A stretch of 6,548 nucleotides of DNA, from contig CAAEKX010000044.1 of the NCBI GenBank assembly GCA_900756605.1, positions 1-6,548 on the forward strand. The letters are read 5' to 3'. A program made the position numbers and the translations under genes. Of this stretch, positions 1 to 6,548 are shown piece after piece. The notes beneath the pieces were generated by a model. It had not been told where the DNA came from. It worked only from the letters and a program-made list of their open reading frames with translations, and did not search any database. The first letter of the stretch is position 1. Each line of letters opens with the position of its first letter. This DNA comes from Coriobacteriia bacterium. GTDB taxonomy: Bacteria > Actinomycetota > Coriobacteriia > Coriobacteriales > QAMH01.

Positions 1-3000
1 CCATCACCATGAACTCCGATGGCAGCTGTAGTCTGTCCATGGTGCTGCCCACCGGCACCCTGTGGCCCGCAAACGCGAGCTTCACCGCCGCCTTCAAGGC
101 CGCCACCTACACCATCCACTACGAGATGCCCAACGACGGCTCCGTTGGCACGGTGCCCGCCGACCAGACCAAGACCACCGGCATCAAGCTGCGCCTCACC
201 TCGCTCACGGCCGACACCGTCGACCCGACGCTGCAGCGCGAGGGCTACATCTTCGACGGCTGGAAGACGGTCGTGGGCAACAAGACCTACACCTTCGCCG
301 ATGGCGCCCTGCTCGACTTCGACCTCTCCACCGTCCAGGACGCCGTGGTCACCCTGACCCCGGTCTGGAAGGCCACCAACTACACCGTCGTGTTCTTCCG
401 CGGTGCCGATACGGCCGTCGGATCCATGGAAAGCCAGGTCTTCACCTACGGCGTCAAGCAGCAGCTGCGCGACAACGCCTTCCAGCGCAATGGCTATACC
501 TTCAAGGGCTGGTCGACGCGCATCAACGGCGAGCCGCTGTGGACGGATTGCATCGAGGCCGATAGCCATGGCAAGATGCACTACTACCTCACCACCGCCG
601 GCAAGGAGGGCCAGCGCATCGTCGTCTACGCCCTCTGGGATGTCATCACCGAGTACGAGGTGAGCTTCGAGGTTGACGGCATCGACATCGACAACGTGAC
701 GTTGCACGACGCCGACCCGGTCATGGTGCCCATCAACGGCTTCGCGCCGGCCAATCCGACCTGGACCAAGAACCCGGAGGCCAAGGGCTCCTACGAGCTG
801 GCCTACTGGTCCTACATCACCTACCACGAGGTCACGGGCCCCGAGGTCGGCATTACCCAGGACATCACCAAGATCGCCATCACCGGTCGTACGATCTTCA
901 CCGCGCACTTCGACAAGGACGCCTTCACGGTTCGCTACGATCCGGGCAGCCATGGCGGCTACATCGAGACCAAGGACCAGACCTTCTTCACCGGTCTCAC
1001 CATCAACTCCGACATGCCGCTGTTCGCCAACACCGGTAGCGCCGGCACGAGCCAGAGCCCCGACTTCTTCGACACCGCGACGTCCAACTACGTCAACGTC
1101 GGCAAGCCCAAGGGCGAGATGGGTTGGATCTTCCTCGGCTGGGCCTGGGTTGACGGCGACGGCATCGGGTGGCAGGACTACTCCGACGCGCCCATCACCA
1201 TCGACGGACTGGTCTACAGCCGCGCCGAGAAGCCCACCAAGGTCACCTTCCGCACCACCTTCGTGGCCCAGTGGACCCCGACCGAGACCATCGTCCGCTT
1301 CCAGCCCAACAAGGGCTCCATCGCCCCGGGCCATGAGGCCGAGATGGCCAACAAGACGCTCTACGTGGGCGACACCGTCGTGCTGCCCGCGGCCAATGCG
1401 GTCTTCCGCGATGGCTACGTCTTCGAGGGCTGGTCCATGGAGGAGAACGGCGACGCCACCTTGCAGCCTGGCGACAGGGTCACCGTCGTCGGCAGCCCCG
1501 GCGGCATGAACATCTGGGCCATTTGGTCCAAGCTCTCCTACACGCTGCACTACGACAGCCAGGGCGGCAGCTCCGTACCTGACCTGACGGGCGTGGCCTG
1601 GGATGGCAAGAACCTCGTCAACGTCGCCGACCCGACGCGTCCCGGCTACACCTTTGCCGGCTGGTACTCCAGCCCCGACACCACCATCCAGGAGGGCCTG
1701 GCCAAGGTCGATAACGACATCCCGTTCAGCGTCATCGCCAAGGCCAACGGCAAGGACGCCACCGAGGCCCTGGCCACGGGCGCCTACCTCTACGCCAAGT
1801 GGCTCCAGGTCGAGGTCATGATCAGCTACAAGCCGGTCATCATCGACCCTGAGACCGGCGAGTTCGTCGAGACCACGGGTGGCATGACGACGCCGATGGT
1901 CAACTCCGTGGGCGCCGACTTCGACATCCCCAAGGGTGCCTCGGCCTACGCCAACCCCGGCTACAAGTTCCTGCGTTGGCAGAGCGTCGATGGCAGCCAG
2001 GTCTCCACCGACCCGCTGGCCTTCATTCCCACCAAGAAGCACGGCGAGCTGTGGGGTGACGAGCTGCATGCCGTCTACTATGCGGTCTTCGCGCCCATCA
2101 CCTACACGATCACCTTCAACACCAACGGCGGCATCGGCGTCATGGACGCGATCAGCGCCCAGTTCGGCGAGACCAAGAAGCTCCCCGCCAACAACGGCCA
2201 GATCGCCCGCATGGGCTATGACTTCATCGGTTGGAACACCCGCGCCGACGGCTCGGGCATGATGATCGAGGACGAGGGCGAGGTCCGCAACCTCTCCAAC
2301 CTCGACAACGCCATGGTGCGCCTGTACGCGATGTGGGTCGGCAAGGACTTCAAGCTCACCCTCAACGCCAACCACGGCACGCCCAACACGACTCTGGGCC
2401 AGGAGTTCGACGAGAACGGCAACATCTCCTACATGATCAAGGCCGGCACCTCCACGCGCCTGCCCGATGCCCGTACCTTCACGCGCCAGGGCTACGTCAT
2501 GGACGGCTGGGCACGCACGCCGGATGGCGAGTTGGCCTACACGCCCGGTTCCCTGTACTGGATGGCTGGCGGCGAGACCACGCTCTACGTCCACTGGGCG
2601 CCCAACACCTACACCATTCGCTTCGCCCCCGACTTCGTGGACGCCACGGGCGTCATGGACGACGTGAAGGCCCCGATGGGCAAGAGCGTGTCCCTGCCCG
2701 CCAACAAGTTCGAACGTGGTGGCTACGACTTCCTGCGTTGGCGCTACACCTACGAGGGCGAGACCTTCTACTTCAACAACATGGAGGCCGTCAAGGACCT
2801 CGTGCCGACCGACGGCGCCGTGGCGATGCTCTTTGCCGAGTGGACGCCCAAGCTCAACACCGTCGTCTTCGAGAACGGCGATAGCGGCGTCATCAGCGGC
2901 GTGGCCAACCCGCAGCAGGTGCTCACGGGCTCCAAGCCCTCCATGAAGAACCTGACCGTCGAGGGCCTGCCCGGCTACGTCCTGCTCGGCTGGGATTATG

Positions 3001-6000
3001 AGATGCGCGTCGAGGGTGCCAAGGCGCTCACCGGCCACATCACCGACCCGTCCGACCTCGTCATCCTTGGTCCCACGACCTTCACGGCCGTGTGGTCCAA
3101 GCCGATCGTCGTCAGCTACCTGCCGGGCGAGCACGGCCTGTTCACCCCCTACGAGCAGGGCAAGACCACCTTCTCCAACCTGCCCGTCACGGCGACTCCC
3201 GACTCCTACCGCATCGCGCTGGACGCCGACATGGTCTCCATCGCCACGGGCAATCCGCTGGGCGACGGTGACTGGGTCTTTGCCGGTTGGCGTCGCGCGG
3301 CCCTGGACAAGGACGGCAAGCCCACCGGTCAGGTCTTCGACTACCTGGTCAAGGACATCAACCCCGGCGATCCCTTCCCGTTCCCCGGCTTCAGGGTCGA
3401 GGAGTCCTCGGTCACCTTCACCGCACTGTGGGTCCGCAACGTCAAGATCACCTATCAGCTTGGTACTGACGACGAGGGCAACGAGCTTGGCATCGAGAAC
3501 TGGGCCAACCCCAACTACGGCGGCGAGAACCGCGTCGGTAGCGGCGCCCCCGTCATCCTTTCCGTCGAGTCCGGCACTACCATCGAGCTGGCCAACGGCG
3601 ACGACCTGTTCCGTCCGGGCTGGCGCTTCGAGGGTTGGGCCCTGAGCCCCGAGAAGGCCGAGCTTGCCCTCATCGCCTACCTGGGCGTCAACGACGACGG
3701 CACCAAGCAAGAGATCACGCTGGATGGCGACGACATCACGCTGTATGCCGTCTGGACCGAGCTCGTCTACAAGATCCACTACATCACCGACGGCGGCACC
3801 TACATCTCGCCGGCGCGCTTGCACTGGGACGAGGCTTCCGTCATTCCCGAGGAAGACCCGACCTGGGACGGCCGCACCTTCAACGGCTGGTACTCCGAGG
3901 ACAACACCGGTGTCCCGGCCGGTAGCGCCCCCAACGGCGTCAAGGGCACCTACGGCATGACCGTGGCCGAGTTCGCCGCGCTCATGAACTTCGACTACCG
4001 CGTCACCGACATGAACGTCTACGCCTGGTGGATCCCCAAGAACGCCACGCTGCACTACGGCGTCTGGCAGGGCGTCGGCGGTACCGTCAGCGTCTACGAG
4101 GAGACCATCGACTCGGCCACGGGCGTTCCCACCGGTTCGATCGCCACCCCGTCCAAGAGCTACGCCTTCATCGGCTGGGTGGACGCTTCCGGTCGCCTCG
4201 TGTGGACCTCCGAGAACCTCGTGCCCACCAAGACCGCCAACGAGGCCTGGGTCGACGGCACCATCTGGTACGCGAAGTTCGCCTACGACACCTACACGAT
4301 CCGCTACGACTCCAACGGCGCCGAGTCCGGCAGCATTCCCGACCAGTACGTGGGCTATGACGAGACCACCTACCTGACCGAGAACAACGAGCGCCTGCAG
4401 CGCAAGGGCTTCACCTTCCTCGGCTGGTCCAAGGAGAAGCACGATTACTTCGTCGATGGCGACGCGGCCCGTGCCGCCCGCGATTACGTCGATGGCGCGC
4501 AGATTACCTCGATCGTGCCCAAGGGCCAGTCCATCATCACGCTGTACGCCGTGTGGCTCATGACGGGTTACAAGGTCAACTACGTGCTGACCGACCAGAA
4601 CGACTTCTACGGCGAGCACTACCTGGGCTACATCGACGATAACCTCAACGGCATCAAGCACATCTACGGCGATCAGGTCACCGCCCTGCAGGAGACCGAC
4701 ACGCATAACGCGCATCGCGAGGGTTACAACTTCGCCGGTTGGAAGTACTACACCGACAACGGCACGCCGGTCTTCGTGGACTTTGGCGCGACTTTCGAGA
4801 TGCCCAACTACGAGATCACCCTCGAGCCCAACTGGCGTCCGATCAGCTACACCGTGCAGATCCTGCCCGGCGAGGTTCCCGCGGCCAACGTCATCGCCGA
4901 CTACGCCTTTGACGAGTTCCTCAAGTACGACGCCAACAAGATGCCCTACTTCGAGTTCGAGGTGGCCTGGGACGAGATGTTCGACGCCCTGCAGCGCTTC
5001 ACCGCGCCGGGCTACGAGTTCGTCGACTGGTACGTCACCGGTGGCCAGAGCTGGTACGTGGACGTCGACGGTCCGCATGAGCCCGGCTGGTACAAGAACT
5101 TCTCCGACGACCTCAACGGTACCGCCGTCGTCGTCTTCACGGCCCGCTGGCGCACCGAGGCCCAGCACGTGGTCTTCACCACGCCCGATCCCAACGAGGG
5201 CGTCATCGGTGGTGCCTACGAGCAGGACATCTACATCGGCGACGTGGTGGCCTACGACAAGCTCGCCATCCAGCCCGCGCACAAGAAGTACCTGGCCGGC
5301 TGGAACGCCGAGGAGGTCGTGACCGTCGACGGCGTCTCGACCACCAACACCTACACCAACCTCACCCTCGACGAGGTCGCCAACTGGGAGGTCAAGGGCA
5401 AGATCACCTTCACCGCCATCTGGAAGGACGGCTTTGCCATCCAGTACAAAGAGGGTAGGGAAGAGATCGGCGTCGGCATCTTCGGCGACTTCTACGGCGA
5501 CCATGACCACAGCCATGACATCGACGGCATCGAGGGCAAGACGTTGTTTGCCCACGTCGCCCCCGATTCGCCCACGCCCGCCTACAATGGCATGACCTTT
5601 GGCCAGCCGCGAAGCATCGACAACAAGCTCTACAGCTTCGCCGGTTGGACGTACCTTGACTACGCCACCGGCCAGTGGCTCACGATCGGCCAGGTCGACC
5701 TCTCCGACATCGTGGTCACCGAGGACCGCATCTATTACGCGGTGTGGGCGACGGCCGGTTACTTCATCGACTTCGAGCCCAACTTCCCGACGCAGCCGGT
5801 CTACCAGGACGTCGAGTTCAAGAACGGCGGCGAGATGGACGTCCAGGGCATGAGCTTTGGCGTCGAGGTCGCGCTGGCCCCCAACCGCTACACGGCCAAC
5901 GGCTTCGAATTCCTCGGTTGGTCCACCAAGCCGGTCAACCACGACCTCAACACCGGTGCCGCGGCGCTGCTCTTCGGCACCGCCTTCCCGGCCAACTTCG

Positions 6001-6548
6001 ACGACGACGCGGTGGCCGCGGCGCTTGACGCCTGGGGCACCGAGCTCATCCTCGACAAGTCGATGTTCCGCCGCCTCGACGACGGCACCATCGCCTACGG
6101 CGCGACGATCAAGCTCTACGCCGTGTGGCGCGTGGCGACCTACGACGTCTTCATCGACAACGGCGACGCCAACTCCGGCGAGGTCACCGGCGATGCCGAC
6201 CAGATCGCGCAGAAGGTGCCCTATGGCGGCGGCGCCGTGACCGACACCATCACGGCCACGCCCTACAACAAGCACGCGTTCAAGGGCTGGGACTTCGAGG
6301 TGACTCTCGACGACGGCACGACCTTCAACGGCACCGTCGCCGATTTGTCCGACCTTCCCATCTACGGCACGGTGAAGGTCTATGCGAACTGGGAGCGTAC
6401 CTACTCACTCACCTACGCTCCCGGAACGCATGGCGTGTGGAGCGTCACCGACGAGGGCGCCCATTTCGAGGGCCTGCGCGCCGGCGACACTCCCGACACC
6501 TTCCCCGAGTTCAGCGCCAAGAACGGCCTGTGGACTCCGCCGTACCAG
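1..6548 (+). CDS. Giant InlB B-repeat-containing surface protein, internal fragment (both ends missing)
   Basis: One reading frame, first full codon at base 3, is open to the last base: 2182 residues (residue n begins at base 3n), with no start or stop that can be assigned. It encodes 22 complete and 2 partial tandem domains of the InlB B-repeat (List_Bact_rpt/Flg_new) family, which has a ubiquitin-like beta-grasp fold and occurs in exported bacterial surface proteins. Each unit shows an opening YTI/YTV strand, a central GYxFxGW signature and a closing YAxW strand. Only two Cys are present (residues 9 and 183), and there is no transmembrane stretch, no S-layer or LysM module and no sortase signal. 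The likely role is an extracellular stalk or adhesin on a Gram-positive cell; this is inferred from the family and not shown by neighbours. Third codon positions are strongly G/C throughout, with no frameshift. Domain class is nearly certain; biological role is not. Confidence 0.95.
3..107 (+). other. Unit 0: C-terminal end of a B-repeat (partial)
   Basis: Residues 1-35. Only the tail of the domain is present. It ends in FTAAFKAAT, where Phe stands in place of the usual closing Trp, directly before the opening strand of the next unit. It contains one of the two Cys of the fragment (residue 9). The preceding part of the unit is outside the window, so assignment rests on the closing strand and its spacing to unit 1. 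Confidence 0.6.
108..380 (+). other. Unit 1: InlB B-repeat domain
   Basis: Residues 36-126 (91 aa). Opening strand YTIHYEMPNDG, central GYIFDGW with Trp at residue 87, closing VTLTPVW. The stretch between opening strand and signature is longer than average and Thr-rich. The close match at all three landmarks makes the family assignment firm. Confidence 0.85.
381..653 (+). other. Unit 2: InlB B-repeat domain
   Basis: Residues 127-217 (91 aa). Opening strand YTVVFFRG, central NGYTFKGW with Trp at 170, closing RIVVYALW. The loop after the Trp carries the second and last Cys of the fragment (residue 183) and a polar HGKMHYY stretch. Landmarks are canonical. Confidence 0.87.
654..923 (+). other. 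Unit 3: degenerate B-repeat domain
   Basis: Residues 218-307 (90 aa). Opening strand YEVSFEVDG. The central signature is eroded to YELAYW (Trp at 269, no Gly before it), and the closing strand is IFTAHF, with Phe replacing Trp. Length and spacing to units 2 and 4 still fit one domain. This is the least typical complete unit, so the family call is weaker here. Confidence 0.65.
924..1286 (+). other. Unit 4: InlB B-repeat domain with long insertion
   Basis: Residues 308-428 (121 aa), second longest unit. It opens FTVRYDPGSHGGY, related to the YxPGxHG subtype also seen in units 12 and 23. About 30 extra Ser/Thr/Asp-rich residues precede the signature GWIFLGW (Trp at 380). It closes FVAQW. A DGDG turn follows the Trp. 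Confidence 0.82.
1287..1538 (+). other. Unit 5: InlB B-repeat domain
   Basis: Residues 429-512 (84 aa). Opens TIVRFQPNKGS, signature DGYVFEGW with Trp at 477, closes MNIWAIW. The post-Trp loop, ENGDATLQPGDRVTV, resembles the standard loop of compact family members. Length is near the family minimum in this array. Confidence 0.88.
1539..1814 (+). other. Unit 6: InlB B-repeat domain, near consensus
   Basis: Residues 513-604 (92 aa). This is the most textbook unit: YTLHYDSQGG opening strand, PTRPGYTFAGWY signature with Trp at 554, and closing YLYAKW. An insertion of roughly 20 residues containing AKANGKDATEALATGA, plausibly helical, sits between the Trp and the closing strand. Confidence 0.93.
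1815..2102 (+). other. Unit 7: InlB B-repeat domain with FLRW signature
   Basis: Residues 605-700 (96 aa). Opens VMISYKPVIID, followed by a DPETGEF turn. The signature is PGYKFLRW (Arg for Gly, Trp at 659). It closes AVYYAVF, with Phe replacing the final Trp. Unit 10 shares the FLRW variant. Confidence 0.8.
2103..2348 (+). other. Unit 8: InlB B-repeat domain, near consensus
   Basis: Residues 701-782 (82 aa), one of the two shortest complete units. YTITFNTNGG opening strand, MGYDFIGWNTRADGSG around the Trp at 744, closing VRLYAMW. The NTRADGSG turn after the Trp is the typical post-GW turn of the family. Confidence 0.93.
2349..2609 (+). other. Unit 9: InlB B-repeat domain
   Basis: Residues 783-869 (87 aa). 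Opens FKLTLNANHG, signature QGYVMDGWARTPDGE with Trp at 836, closes TTLYVHW. The segment before the signature, DENGNISYMIKAGT, is longer than in unit 8. Confidence 0.9.
2610..2858 (+). other. Unit 10: InlB B-repeat domain with FLRW signature
   Basis: Residues 870-952 (83 aa). Opens YTIRFAPDF, signature GGYDFLRW (Trp at 913), closes AMLFAEW. It has the same Gly-to-Arg exchange before the Trp as unit 7, but otherwise the two units are well diverged. Confidence 0.87.
2859..3104 (+). other. Unit 11: InlB B-repeat domain
   Basis: Residues 953-1034 (82 aa). Opens TVVFENGDSG, signature PGYVLLGW (Trp at 997), closes TTFTAVW. Only SKP separates the closing Trp from the opening strand of unit 12. Confidence 0.85.
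3105..3440 (+). other. Unit 12: B-repeat domain of the YxPGxHG subtype
   Basis: Residues 1035-1146 (112 aa). Opens VVSYLPGEHGLF, the same subtype as partial unit 23. The signature is WVFAGW (Trp at 1096), with Trp replacing the usual Gly-Tyr before it. A loop rich in Asp, Gly and Pro, with PGDPFPFPGF, follows, and the unit closes VTFTALW. Confidence 0.83.
3441..3767 (+). other. Unit 13: InlB B-repeat domain with N-terminal insertion
   Basis: Residues 1147-1255 (109 aa). Opens VKITYQLGTDDEGNE. An Asn/Gly-rich insertion (NWANPNYGGENRVGSG) comes before the signature PGWRFEGW (Trp at 1212). It closes ITLYAVW, one of the cleanest closing strands in the array. Confidence 0.87.
3768..4043 (+). other. 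Unit 14: InlB B-repeat domain
   Basis: Residues 1256-1347 (92 aa). Opens YKIHYITDGGTY, signature DGRTFNGWYSED (Trp at 1296), closes MNVYAWW. The segment TVAEFAALMNF between the two looks like a short amphipathic helix inserted in the post-Trp loop. Confidence 0.87.
4044..4292 (+). other. Unit 15: B-repeat domain with Phe-terminated strand
   Basis: Residues 1348-1430 (83 aa). Opens ATLHYGVWQGVGG, signature YAFIGWVDASG (Trp at 1392), closes TIWYAKF. The final Trp is replaced by Phe, as in units 0, 3 and 7. Confidence 0.83.
4293..4568 (+). other. Unit 16: InlB B-repeat domain, near consensus
   Basis: Residues 1431-1522 (92 aa). Opens YTIRYDSNGAESGS, signature KGFTFLGWSKEK (Trp at 1475), closes ITLYAVW. 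The post-Trp loop holds an Ala/Arg/Asp segment, DGDAARAARDYVDG, that may be helical. Confidence 0.92.
4569..4847 (+). other. Unit 17: InlB B-repeat domain
   Basis: Residues 1523-1615 (93 aa). Opens YKVNYVLTDQNDFYG, then a Tyr/Asp/Asn-rich insertion before the signature EGYNFAGWKYY (Trp at 1580). It closes ITLEPNW, where Glu-Pro-Asn replaces the usual Tyr-Ala-x. Confidence 0.85.
4848..5165 (+). other. Unit 18: B-repeat domain with acidic-aromatic insertion
   Basis: Residues 1616-1721 (106 aa). Opens YTVQILPGEVPA. An unusually acidic and aromatic segment (residues about 1633-1665, Asp/Glu/Phe/Tyr-rich, probably partly helical) leads to the signature PGYEFVDWYV, with Asp replacing Gly before Trp 1676. 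It closes VVFTARW. Confidence 0.78.
5166..5432 (+). other. Unit 19: InlB B-repeat domain
   Basis: Residues 1722-1810 (89 aa). Opens HVVFTTPDPNEG, signature KKYLAGWNAEE (Trp at 1767), closes ITFTAIW. The central signature lacks the Gly-Tyr start. The loop after it is Thr/Asn-rich. Confidence 0.8.
5433..5759 (+). other. Unit 20: B-repeat domain carrying an EF-hand-like Asp/His loop
   Basis: Residues 1811-1919 (109 aa). Opens FAIQYKEG. The insertion that follows contains DHDHSHDIDGIE (residues 1833-1844), which has acidic or Ser side chains at positions 1, 3, 5 and 9, Ile at 8 and Glu at 12 of an EF-hand loop. The signature is YSFAGW (Trp at 1882) and the closing strand is IYYAVW. The domain call is firm; metal binding is inference. 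Confidence 0.82.
5760..6140 (+). other. Unit 21: longest B-repeat domain, Ala/Asp-rich insertion
   Basis: Residues 1920-2046 (127 aa), the longest unit. Opens YFIDFEPNF, signature NGFEFLGWSTKP (Trp at 1973), closes IKLYAVW. Between the Trp and the closing strand lie about 40 extra residues, rich in Ala and Asp (for example NFDDDAVAAALDAWG), that look helical. Confidence 0.87.
6141..6401 (+). other. Unit 22: InlB B-repeat domain
   Basis: Residues 2047-2133 (87 aa). Opens YDVFIDNGDANSG, signature KHAFKGWDF (Trp at 2096), closes VKVYANW. The last complete unit in the window. Confidence 0.85.
6402..6548 (+). other. Unit 23: N-terminal part of a B-repeat of the YxPGxHG subtype (partial)
   Basis: Residues 2134-2182. 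Opens YSLTYAPGTHGVW and continues to a GLRAGDTPDTFPEF stretch. It is cut by the window edge before the central Trp signature is reached. Its start resembles unit 12 (YLPGEHG). The open frame shows that the gene continues beyond base 6548. Confidence 0.8.

Noticed and set aside
9..11. In-frame ATG near the left edge as the gene start
   Set aside because: No Shine-Dalgarno-like sequence lies in the few bases before it, no signal peptide follows, and residues after it are the tail of a repeat unit. The gene almost certainly starts upstream of the window.
45..59. LPTGT near the left edge as a sortase signal
   Set aside because: The order is L-P-T-G-T and not L-P-x-T-G. It has no hydrophobic segment and basic tail after it, and the frame continues for over 2100 residues.
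62..2884. Long + strand open frames in the other two phases (for example 62-565, 952-1509, 2231-2884)
   Set aside because: Their products are low-complexity Arg/Pro/Ser/Thr or Arg/His/Gly-rich strings typical of shifted reading of GC-rich codons. All overlap the continuous repeat-protein frame.
2216..6091. Minus-strand open frames at 2216-2425, 5012-5206 and 5888-6091
   Set aside because: Short (64-69 residues), no domain signature, no ribosome binding site noticed, and antisense to conserved repeat landmarks.
2998..6240. Further + strand open frames (for example 2998-3645, 4783-5322, 5857-6240)
   Set aside because: Same Arg/Pro/Ser/Thr-biased composition with no recognisable domain, and fully inside the real gene.
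108..6401. GW dipeptides read as GW-type cell-wall attachment modules (as at the C-terminus of InlB)
   Set aside because: The Gly-Trp here sits in the central GYxFxGW signature of B-repeats, once per 82-127 residues. The SH3-like GW module sequence is absent.
1..6548. DNA-level tandem repeat, CRISPR array or mobile element
   Set aside because: The periodicity is only at protein level and irregular in length. I found no identical direct repeats with spacers, no terminal inverted repeats and no transposase or integrase sequence.
1..6548. Frameshift or pseudogene within the long frame
   Set aside because: Repeat landmarks remain in one phase from the first unit to the last, with no in-frame stop and constant third-position G/C bias.

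Overview
The whole 6548-base window is the interior of one very long gene on the + strand. The frame whose first complete codon starts at base 3 stays open through the last base, giving 2182 codons with no stop. Neither the true start nor the stop lies in the window. I see no second gene, RNA gene, mobile element, CRISPR array, promoter or terminator.

The protein is an uninterrupted string of InlB B-repeat-type domains (Listeria-Bacteroides repeat family, Flg_new/List_Bact_rpt). I count 22 complete units of 82 to 127 residues plus a partial unit at each end. Each unit usually opens with a strand such as YTIxY or YTVxF. It then carries a central G-Y/F-x-F-x-G-W signature and closes with a strand of the form L/V-Y-A-x-W. 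Three to five residues separate the closing aromatic residue from the first strand of the next unit, so the array has almost no flexible linker. The units are strongly diverged from one another. They differ mainly in insertions before or after the central Trp, one of which contains a 12-residue stretch fitting an EF-hand-like calcium loop.

The fragment has only two Cys residues, is rich in Thr, Asp, Glu, Asn and aromatic residues, and shows no membrane segment. This is what one expects of the extracellular stalk of a giant surface protein or adhesin. The signal peptide, any ligand-binding head and any wall anchor would lie outside the window. No partner genes can be seen, so the role in adhesion is inferred from the family only.

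Organism: the DNA is GC-rich, with strong G/C preference at third codon positions (GCC, GGC, ACC, AAG, GAC, CTG). Very large proteins with many B-repeats, including the Y-x-P-G-x-H-G subtype seen here, are familiar from gut and oral Coriobacteriia (Collinsella, Olsenella, Eggerthella and relatives). I favour that class, but this is inference; another high-GC Gram-positive such as Bifidobacterium is not excluded.
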